This document shows positions 1 through 5,485 of a stretch of 8,669 nt of DNA, piece after piece. This DNA is from WS-7 sp035635575. Its GTDB lineage: Bacteria; Eisenbacteria; RBG-16-71-46; SZUA-252. The stretch is from positions 1-8,669 of the forward strand of contig DASQAV010000077.1 of assembly GCA_035635575.1 (NCBI GenBank), in the 5' to 3' direction. Position numbers and translations under genes: made by a program. The notes under the pieces were generated by a model. The model saw nothing but the letters and a program-made list of their open reading frames with translations. It searched no databases and was not told the DNA's origin. How positions within the stretch are numbered: position 1 is the first letter of the stretch; each line of letters starts with the position of its first letter.

Positions 1-362
1 TGTGCCACGAAGCGGTGGAACGCGCGCTCGAGCAGTACCAGGGAGAGCCTCCGCCGGACATCTGGTACTACCGCGGCGCGTGGCAGGAGTGGTCGATCGC
101 GGATGCCGACATCCTCATCCCCCTCTCCGAGGAGGAGCTGAGGCGAAAGATCAGCGCGATCTTCAAGCACCAGAGCCAGAAGGACCGGGCGCCCTTCCCC
201 GGCGTCGACGAGCGCGAGTTCTGGGAGAGGATCGAGGAGCGCAACAAGGCCACGGCGCATCTGGTGGATCAGCTGGGGCTGCCGGAATACTTCGCCATGG
301 AGGCGATCGTCGTTCGCCCGCCCGCCTCGAAGTCGCGAGCCAAGTCGCGCCCCACGCGGTAG
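1..362 (+). CDS. Glucosamine-6-phosphate deaminase-like protein, NagB/PIG-L fusion type (C-terminal fragment)
   Basis: This is the last ~119 residues of a gene that begins outside the window; the frame is open from base 3 to the TAG at 360-362. The sequence reads like the extreme C-terminus of the long (about 640-670 residue) NagB proteins known from Bacteroidetes and relatives, in which a sugar-phosphate isomerase domain is followed by a PIG-L/LmbE deacetylase domain. Recognisable pieces are YYRGAWQEWSI, then IFKHQSQKD, then FPGVDEREFWERIEERN and LGLPEYFAMEAIV. The family converts glucosamine-6-phosphate to fructose-6-phosphate in the cytoplasm, but the catalytic NagB part is not visible here, so the activity is inferred. 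A basic tail (SKSRAKSRPTR) ends the protein. There is no obvious terminator before the next promoter, 38 bases downstream. Identification rests on remembered family motifs, not a search. Confidence 0.7.
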   Translation, partial: CHEAVERALEQYQGEPPPDIWYYRGAWQEWSIADADILIPLSEEELRRKISAIFKHQSQKDRAPFPGVDEREFWERIEERNKATAHLVDQLGLPEYFAMEAIVVRPPASKSRAKSRPTR

Positions 363-399
363 TCACCCCAACGGTTGAAGCCCCCTGGAACATTTCCCC

Positions 400-428
400 T
401 TGACCTCTTATACTGTGTGACGTATAGT
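400..428 (+). promoter_or_regulatory. Sigma70-type promoter of the PadR operon
   Basis: TTGACC at 400-405 matches five of six bases of the -35 consensus, and TATAGT at 423-428 matches five of six of the -10 consensus. They are separated by exactly 17 bases, the optimal spacing. Transcription would be expected to start near 434-437, which leaves only about 10 bases before the first ATG of the PadR gene. It is the best promoter by eye in the window. Confidence 0.75.
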
Positions 429-431
429 ATA
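409..431. promoter_or_regulatory. Candidate PadR operator (23-bp dyad over the -10 box)
   Basis: The arms TATACT (409-414) and AGTATA (426-431) form a perfect 6-bp inverted repeat with an 11-base spacer. The dyad covers most of the promoter spacer and the whole -10 box. Further half-site-like pairs lie in the same stretch: ATAC 410-413 with GTAT 422-425, and GTAT 422-425 with ATAC 436-439. PadR-family dimers typically bind AT-rich dyads at their own promoters, so autorepression is the natural inference. Binding itself is not shown. Confidence 0.5.
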
Positions 432-444
432 TGACATACACCAT

Positions 445-783
445 ATGGCACACAGTTCAGAACCGACCGCCATGTTCGAGCACCTTCGCCTGGAGCTCCG
501 GCGGGGCAGTCTCGTGCTCGCGGTCCTGGCCGCGCTCCGGAGCGAGCAATACGGCTACACCCTGCGCAAAGCGCTCGCGGAGCGGGGCATGGAGATCGAC
601 GAGGGGACGCTCTATCCCCTGCTCCGCCGCCTGGAGAGCCATGGATTGCTGGAGTCCGAGTGGCGCGAGGAGGACAAGCGGAACAAGCGGTTCTACCGGC
701 TGTCCACGGGCGGGAAGCAGACCCTGAAGCAGCTTCTCGCCGAGTGGAGAAGCATCAACGATTCCCTGAACGGAATTCTATAG
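445..783 (+). CDS. PadR family transcriptional regulator
   Basis: This 112-residue protein is almost entirely a PadR winged helix-turn-helix. Residues 13-32 (start of the domain, ELRRGSLVLAVLAAL) lead into QYGYTLRKAL, then the recognition-helix region EGTLYPLLRRLESHGLL (about 53-69), and the wing EEDKRNKRFYRLS (about 75-87). A short C-terminal helix (KQTLKQLLAEWRSINDSLNG) would give the dimer interface; the length fits the short PadR subfamily 2. It probably represses its own promoter and that of the membrane protein beginning 10 bases downstream. The start is uncertain: ATG 445 has no Shine-Dalgarno and lies about 10 bases from the predicted transcription start, so the message could be near-leaderless. 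ATG 472, in frame, would remove nine poorly conserved residues and also lacks a clear ribosome site. The inducing ligand cannot be read from sequence. Confidence 0.93.
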   Translation: MAHSSEPTAMFEHLRLELRRGSLVLAVLAALRSEQYGYTLRKALAERGMEIDEGTLYPLLRRLESHGLLESEWREEDKRNKRFYRLSTGGKQTLKQLLAEWRSINDSLNGIL

Positions 784-793
784 GAGAGGAGCC

Positions 794-1843
794 ATGGATC
801 TGGTCGATCGCTACATCCAGGCAGTGAAGCTCTGGCTGCCGAGGGCGCAGAAGGAGGACATCGCGGCGGAGCTGGGGGAGGACATCCGGTCCGAGGTCCA
901 GGAGCGGGAGGGCGAGCTGGGGCGGAAGCTCCAGAGCGCCGAGGTGGAGTCACTCTTGAGAAGGAGAGGGCGGCCGATCGTGGCGGCGGGACGCTTTCGC
1001 AAGCAAGAGTCCCTGATCGGGCCGACGCTCTTCCCGATCTACGCGACCGCGCTCCGGGCGCTGGCCGTTCCCTTCGTGGTGCTCACGGTCGTGCGGTGGA
1101 CGTACCTCTTCATCACGTCGCCCTCGATCCGCGGCGAGGCCCCGGGCGCGCTCCTGCTCCACGCGGCATCGACGTTCTGGACCACTGCGTTCCTGCTCTT
1201 CGGCGGCGTGACCCTCGTGTTCGCGATCCTCGATCGGGTGCAGGGCCGCACGGGCCTTCTCACGCGATGGAATCCGCGCGACCTTCAGCCGATCCGCGAG
1301 AAGGGGCGGATCGAGCGAAGCTCCTCGATCACCGAGCTCGCGATCCAGGCCGCGTTCTTCCTCTGGTGGATCCGGCCGCAGGCACTTCTCCGGCTCGAGT
1401 CCCACGGATCCACCTGGTCCGCCGGACCGACCTGGGAGCACCTCCATCACGGCTTCTTCTTCGTGCCCGTGTTGATCGTCTCGCTCGCGATGATCGGCCT
1501 CTCCTGCGCCAACCTCGCCAAGCCGTACTGGACCCGGACGCGGCTTGCGATTCGCGCCGCCACGTACTGGGCGACAGCGCTCCTCTCCGCGATCGTCGTG
1601 CTCCAGGGGTGGGCGAATTCCCGGGGCGAGTGGCGCCTCCTCCGGGGCGCGGGCGATCACGTCAGCGGCGCGGCCGGCGCGACGGCGCTCACCGATCTGT
1701 TGATCTATCAGTGCCTGGTCTGGGTCGCCGTGGGCGCTTCGATCGCCTTCATCGTCGACGTGGTCCGCGCGATTCGCTTCCGATCCCCCGGCGACACGGA
1801 GCTCCGTCCCGCCCCTCAGTCCACCGAGGCCTTCTGCCTCTGA
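794..1843 (+). CDS. PadR-associated multi-pass membrane protein of unknown function
   Basis: The 349-residue product starts with a soluble helical segment (about 1-70) containing VDRYIQAVKLWLP, EDIAAELGEDIRSEVQERE and a short helix ending in RRRGRP. This resembles the HAAS/permease-prefix-like N-terminal domains often found in partners of PadR regulators. About six hydrophobic segments follow, near residues 81-107, 118-147, 179-195, 219-240, 251-272 and 298-324, with charged loops between. It is therefore an inner-membrane protein with a cytoplasmic N-terminal domain. The start is well supported: a GGAGAGGAG ribosome site at 783-791 directly precedes ATG 794, and the gap to the PadR stop is 10 bases, so the two genes form an operon. 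No enzyme motif or transporter signature is visible. A sensory or stress-response membrane role is inference only. Its last 28 bases are overlapped by the convergent Fis-type gene. Confidence 0.85.
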   Translation: MDLVDRYIQAVKLWLPRAQKEDIAAELGEDIRSEVQEREGELGRKLQSAEVESLLRRRGRPIVAAGRFRKQESLIGPTLFPIYATALRALAVPFVVLTVVRWTYLFITSPSIRGEAPGALLLHAASTFWTTAFLLFGGVTLVFAILDRVQGRTGLLTRWNPRDLQPIREKGRIERSSSITELAIQAAFFLWWIRPQALLRLESHGSTWSAGPTWEHLHHGFFFVPVLIVSLAMIGLSCANLAKPYWTRTRLAIRAATYWATALLSAIVVLQGWANSRGEWRLLRGAGDHVSGAAGATALTDLLIYQCLVWVAVGASIAFIVDVVRAIRFRSPGDTELRPAPQSTEAFCL

Positions 1844-2133
1844 GTCTGGGGCGGCCGCGCGAATTGCCGTGATCCCAGTCCGTACCGCTTCAGGAGCTTG
1901 CCCAGATCGCGGCGCTCCTTCCCCGCGGCCTTGGCGGCGCGGCTCACATTGCCGCCGAACACGGTCATGAGGCGGATCAGGTAGCTGCGCTCGAAGGCCT
2001 CGAGGAGCCGGCGTTTCTGCGACTTGAACGTGGAGCGAGGGTCCGGCTCGAAGGAAGGAGGAATCGCTGCTGGCGCAGCCTCCATCTCATTCGGCGACGG
2101 TTGCCCGGAATTGGTATCGGGGTGATCGGCCAT
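1816..2133 (-). CDS. Small orphan Fis-type helix-turn-helix protein (NtrC C-terminal-like)
   Basis: This 105-residue protein carries one recognisable domain, about residues 37-87: FKSQKRRLLEAFERSYLIRLM, then GGNVSRAAKAAGKERRDLGKLLKRYGL. This is the Fis-type HTH and preceding helix that normally close NtrC-type sigma54 activators. The receiver and AAA+ ATPase domains that usually come before it are absent, and the bases upstream on the minus strand (2134-2493) show no trace of them. The first ~35 residues are a low-complexity Pro/Glu/Ala linker and the last ~18 are a basic tail. It may be a Fis-like DNA-binding protein, a competitor for sites of full-length activators, or a relic. ATG 2133 has only a weak ribosome site (CAGGTCC), and Met17 is an alternative start. 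The 3' end overlaps the convergent membrane-protein gene by 28 bases. It is divergent from the large secreted-protein gene. Confidence 0.75.
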   Translation of the reverse strand: MADHPDTNSGQPSPNEMEAAPAAIPPSFEPDPRSTFKSQKRRLLEAFERSYLIRLMTVFGGNVSRAAKAAGKERRDLGKLLKRYGLGSRQFARPPQTQRQKASVD

Positions 2134-2493
2134 GATCGGACCTGAACTGAGGCGAAGACCGCGACAGCCCTACCAACGGGGAGGGCCGAAAAGTCATTGA
2201 TTGTGACGCAGGGGGATGTTCGATGTCCGAACCGCGCCGCTGACAGTTACAGCATCAACTCTGGGACCCCGCAGGCGATCGGTCAATTCGGAATTTTCCC
2301 GACCCCAGCTCTGGATGCACCAATTCCCGCATGGCATAACTCCGCTGGGGATACCGGGTTGCCGACTCCCCCTCTGATCCGGCGCATGGGCAGTGGGATT
2401 CGATCCGGTCGCGGGTGTATGTTCACTGAACACCCGCCCCGGCTCCCCCCGGGGCACAGCCACGACGGCACTCGTGCCGAGAAGGGGGTTCTC
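2134..2493 (+). promoter_or_regulatory. Divergent intergenic region with a structured leader upstream of the secreted-protein gene
   Basis: No gene is supported in these 360 bases. The right half holds several inverted repeats. CCCCAGC 2303-2309 pairs with GCTGGGG 2344-2350, enclosing ATGC 2315-2318 with GCAT 2329-2332. GCGGGTGT 2411-2418 pairs perfectly with ACACCCGC 2430-2437. GCCCCGG 2436-2442 pairs with CCGGGGC 2449-2455. CGGCAC 2466-2471 pairs with GTGCCG 2474-2479. The 11-base palindrome GTTCACTGAAC (2421-2431) overlaps the second of these. The stems stand almost end to end, just before the ribosome site at 2481-2488. I found no convincing -35/-10 pair and no sigma54 GG-N10-GC pair. I do not recognise a known riboswitch class. 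The left part (2134-2300) shows nothing except a weak GCCCT/AGGGC pair at 2167-2186. Confidence 0.45.
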
Positions 2494-2501
2494 ATGAACC
2501 C
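2486..2501 (+). promoter_or_regulatory. Start-codon hairpin sequestering the ribosome site of the secreted-protein gene
   Basis: GGGTTC (2486-2491) and GAACCC (2496-2501) form a perfect 6-bp stem with a four-base TCAT loop. The G-rich Shine-Dalgarno (GAAGGGGG, 2481-2488) enters the 5' arm. The A and U of the AUG (2494-2495) lie in the loop, its G is the first base of the 3' arm, and codons 2-3 pair back to the ribosome site. Such a fold would limit initiation unless opened. CCCCC in 2445-2450 could compete for the same G run. All of this is read from base complementarity only. Confidence 0.45.
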
Positions 2502-5385
2502 GCCCGCGTTCGTGCTCCGCATCCTCGTTTTCGCACTCCTGATCCAAGCTCCCAGCGTCGCTACCGCCCAGTACATGTATCTGGATTCGAACGGCGATGG
2601 GATCCACACCTCGGCCGACGTGCTGCACGAGGTCGGACCCACGGTTGTTGATATCTGGCTCGACACCGGGCACAACCGTGACGGAACGGTGCCCTCCTGC
2701 ACGGCGAACCCGACTCAACCTCTGGACATGTTCGCGTACCAGGTAGTGATGGAGGCCACGGATGGCTCGCTGACCTTCTCTTCTTTCACGAACCGGCTTT
2801 CCCAGTTCGGCGTGCTATCCCCCTCTAAGGTGGACGGCACCCATCTCGACGTGGGCGCCTACTTTGCCCCGCTGGGTATCTCCCTCCTTCAGGGCAGATA
2901 CCTTCTGGGAACGTTCACGGTAAACGTGGCGAGCGGGACCCCGTCGCTTCGCTTCCTGTCGACGTTCTCGTGGCCCGGTCCGCCGAACGAATCCTACACG
3001 GGTTTCGGGTCCCATTGCGACGGCACCGCCTATCCCAACTTCATCACATTCGACGTCAACTGGTTCGACGCCGATGGCCTTGTCTTCGCGGCAGGCGGGG
3101 GAGGCAACCGGACTCCAGTCCTCACTCCACCTCTGAATATGAGCGTCCTCTCGGGTGAGAGCGCGACGCAGGGCCTGACGGCAACCGATGCCGATGGCCA
3201 GCCTCTCACCTTCACCAAGGTTTCGGGGCCATCGTTCCTGTTCGTGTATACGGCGGACGTAGGTTCCGGCACCGCGTCCGGAGAGATCCGCCTCGCTCCT
3301 TTTGCTTCGGATGTGGGCGCCTACACCGCGAGCGTGAGCGCCTCCGATGGAGCTGCGAGCGATCAAGCTTCCCTTCAGGTCAACGTGACCGCATCTCCGG
3401 GCCACAATCCCGCCCTTCTCCAGCACCCTCGGGCGAACGTCATCGCGGGCCGCGTGGTGAAGCGATTCTTGAGCGCTGCAGATCCCGACGGAGGGACCCT
3501 ACGCTTTGCCGAGGTCACGGGACCCCGATACGCGCAGGTGAACAACCTCTTTGGGCGACCCGGCGGCGCCTCGGGGGTTCTGAGCCTGTCGCCAACTCTA
3601 TGTGACGTCGGCTCCGCGACCGTGCGCCTCTCCGTGTCGGATGGGGTCAGCCAGATTATTGAGGACGTGCCTGTCGAGGTTCTCACCCCGACCGATCCGC
3701 CTGGCTCTCCGCTCCATATGACACACAGTACAGGCGACAATTGGGCAACCCAGGTCGCGGACCTGAACGGGGACGGGAAGCTCGATGTCATCGGCACCTA
3801 TGAGGATCGAGCCAAGGTGACCGTGTTTCTGGGTATGGGCAATGGAGATCTAGCCGCGGGCGTGAGCTACGACATCGGAAGCCGGGCCTACGACCTCACG
3901 GTCGGAGATTTCGACCGGAATGGAACCATCGACGTGGCGGTTCCCGACGTTCAAGGCTATGTCGACGTGCTTCTCGGTAGAGGGGATGGCACTCTGCTTC
4001 CTGCGCACCCGTACGCCGTTGGACACGGGTCCGAACAGATTGAGGCGGGCGACGTGAATCGTGATGGGATTCTCGACTTGGTTTCCGCCAACCAGGATGA
4101 CAACACCGTTTCGGTCCTTCTGGGAGCCGGAGACGGAACGTTTCTCACAAGGCGGAACAGCGCGACAGGCACGGGGCCCATGGCCATCGCAGTCGCGGAC
4201 TTCAATCTCGACGGCCGCCCCGATCTTGCCCTGTCGCATCTCTCAGGACCACCGAATCCGGAACTGTCGATTCTCCCTGGGCTGGGGGACGGCACGTTTG
4301 GAGATCCGATCCCGACTCCCTTCACGGGATTTGCGATCACGATCGTTTCGGGAGACTGGAATTGGGACGGAAAACCGGACCTGGCGCTCACGGACATTCG
4401 CAATCGAAGCGTGAAGACGTTGATCGGTCAGGGGGATGGTTCCTTCGCGGCCCCGACGATCGTCGCCAATATGCCCGCTCTCTACGGAATCACGGCGGAA
4501 GACCTCGACCAGGACGGCAACACGGACCTCGTGACCGGAAGCGATGGTATCGACGCCGTTCTGTTCGGAAATGGCAGCGGCGGGTTTGGAGCTCCTGTGT
4601 CGATCGGAGCCGTACCGCATACCTATATATCCATGGGAGACATGAATCATGATGGCAGGCCGGACGTCGTGTCGTCGACTTTCGGCGACGTGTTCGTGAG
4701 ATTGAATACCTTTGCGCCCGCAACCCTCGCTGCGGAGGCGCGGGCGTTCGTGCCCAAAGAGCAGAAGCCAATCTTCGCCGGCTCGGACAATACGACGGAG
4801 ATCCGTCTGGAGCCGGTACACAGCTCCTACGCAAACGAGCAGGTCGATCTGAGCTCGGTGACCCTTACTTCCGAAGGGACCGGCTCGGTGAGCGAGATCC
4901 ACTCCATCGTGCCGAAGAGCGTGGTCATCTCGGACACGGACCAGAACGGAATCCCGGACATCGGCATCACCTTCGCTCGCTCCGATCTCCTGGCGCTTTT
5001 TGATCGCCTCGATCGGACCAAGCTGGTCACCGCGGAGGTGAGGGGATCGATCCTGGACGGCAGAGCCTTCTGCGCCGATGTCCAGCTCAACGTCAAGAAG
5101 GTGGGGCACTCCAATGGAGTGGCGTTCGCGCCGAACCCGCTCAATCCGCGGAGCAAGCTGACGTTCTCGACCACGCGGATGGGCCCGGCGAAAGCGCAAC
5201 TGTTCGACATCCAGGGCAGGCTGATCCGCACCCTGCTCGACATTCGAGCTCTCGATGCGGGCGATCACGAAGTCGCGTTCGACGGAAGAGGCGCGCGCGG
5301 AACAACGCTTTCCTCGGGCGTGCTCTTCTACCGGCTCACGTCCGTCGATGGAACGTTCGAAGGAAGACTCATCCTCTTGAAGTAA
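2494..5385 (+). CDS. Secreted multi-domain protein: EF-hand-like loop, Ig-like domains, seven-bladed FG-GAP/VCBS propeller, C-terminal sorting-like domain
   Basis: The product has 963 residues. Residues 1-25 are a signal peptide (hydrophobic RILVFALLI, ATA cleavage site before Gln26). The mature end carries an EF-hand/dockerin-like loop, D31-S-N-G-D-G-...-D42. Residues 45-200 look like a beta-sandwich, perhaps cohesin-like, with Cys69 and Cys175 as a possible disulfide. Two Ig/cadherin-like domains follow (about 205-303 and 305-397). Seven D-x-[DN]-x-[DN]-G-x-x-D calcium motifs begin at residues 423, 472, 520, 569, 621, 670 and 716, spaced 46-52 residues apart, as in an integrin-alpha-like propeller. 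An eighth similar motif (814-822) lies in a later domain. Residues 877-963 (FAPNPLNP, LFDIQGRLIRTL, SSGVLFYRLTS) match FlgD-like/type IX-like sorting domains. The start at 2494 is set by the signal peptide and GAAGGGGG; the frame is open further upstream, but that part is not protein-like. The role is probably surface adhesion or carbohydrate/protein binding; the ligand is unknown. Confidence 0.88.
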   Translation: MNPPAFVLRILVFALLIQAPSVATAQYMYLDSNGDGIHTSADVLHEVGPTVVDIWLDTGHNRDGTVPSCTANPTQPLDMFAYQVVMEATDGSLTFSSFTNRLSQFGVLSPSKVDGTHLDVGAYFAPLGISLLQGRYLLGTFTVNVASGTPSLRFLSTFSWPGPPNESYTGFGSHCDGTAYPNFITFDVNWFDADGLVFAAGGGGNRTPVLTPPLNMSVLSGESATQGLTATDADGQPLTFTKVSGPSFLFVYTADVGSGTASGEIRLAPFASDVGAYTASVSASDGAASDQASLQVNVTASPGHNPALLQHPRANVIAGRVVKRFLSAADPDGGTLRFAEVTGPRYAQVNNLFGRPGGASGVLSLSPTLCDVGSATVRLSVSDGVSQIIEDVPVEVLTPTDPPGSPLHMTHSTGDNWATQVADLNGDGKLDVIGTYEDRAKVTVFLGMGNGDLAAGVSYDIGSRAYDLTVGDFDRNGTIDVAVPDVQGYVDVLLGRGDGTLLPAHPYAVGHGSEQIEAGDVNRDGILDLVSANQDDNTVSVLLGAGDGTFLTRRNSATGTGPMAIAVADFNLDGRPDLALSHLSGPPNPELSILPGLGDGTFGDPIPTPFTGFAITIVSGDWNWDGKPDLALTDIRNRSVKTLIGQGDGSFAAPTIVANMPALYGITAEDLDQDGNTDLVTGSDGIDAVLFGNGSGGFGAPVSIGAVPHTYISMGDMNHDGRPDVVSSTFGDVFVRLNTFAPATLAAEARAFVPKEQKPIFAGSDNTTEIRLEPVHSSYANEQVDLSSVTLTSEGTGSVSEIHSIVPKSVVISDTDQNGIPDIGITFARSDLLALFDRLDRTKLVTAEVRGSILDGRAFCADVQLNVKKVGHSNGVAFAPNPLNPRSKLTFSTTRMGPAKAQLFDIQGRLIRTLLDIRALDAGDHEVAFDGRGARGTTLSSGVLFYRLTSVDGTFEGRLILLK

Positions 5386-5426
5386 GAACTACCCGGAGTA
5401 GGGCGCAGGGGTAACTTCATGTCGAT

Positions 5427-5459
5427 GCCGGGCCGGACTCTTCCCGGTCCGGCGTCGGC
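5427..5459. terminator. GC-rich hairpin between convergent genes
   Basis: GCCGGAC (5432-5438) and GTCCGGC (5447-5453) form a perfect 7-bp stem around an 8-base loop. After a small internal bulge the stem continues with GCCG (5427-5430) and CGGC (5456-5459). It lies 42 bases past the stop of the secreted-protein gene and 27 bases past the stop of the convergent TPR gene, so it could serve both strands. Neither side has a T tract, so it is not a canonical intrinsic terminator. The 11-mer TCGATGCCGGG occurs at its left arm and again at 5467-5477. Confidence 0.5.
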
Positions 5460-5485
5460 GTGAAGCTCGATGCCGGGAGCGTACC

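Noticed and set aside
441..456. A 16-base near-repeat, CCATATGGCACACAGT, recurring at 3714-3729 with one mismatch.
   Set aside because: One copy is at a gene start and the other inside the coding region of the secreted protein. A single 15/16 match somewhere in a window this size is expected by chance at roughly order 0.1 to 1, and the copies have no shared context.
2167..2186. Small inverted repeat GCCCT/AGGGC near the start of the Fis-type gene as a terminator or operator.
   Set aside because: Five base pairs with a ten-base loop and no T tract are within chance expectation.
2333..2348. Sigma54-like TGGCATAACTCCGCTG upstream of the secreted-protein gene.
   Set aside because: The GG and GC are separated by nine rather than ten bases and the flanking consensus is poor.
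2197..2493. In-frame upstream extension of the secreted-protein ORF by 99 codons.
   Set aside because: It would bury the signal peptide, has no ribosome site, contains no recognisable protein pattern, and overlaps the stem-loop region; ATG 2494 has a ribosome site and a clean signal peptide.
4243..5268. Long open frame on the minus strand (341 codons) opposite the secreted-protein gene.
   Set aside because: It is a shadow of a GC-rich gene: its composition is Arg/Glu/Gly-heavy without domains, while the plus-strand frame has a clear domain series with seven propeller motifs.
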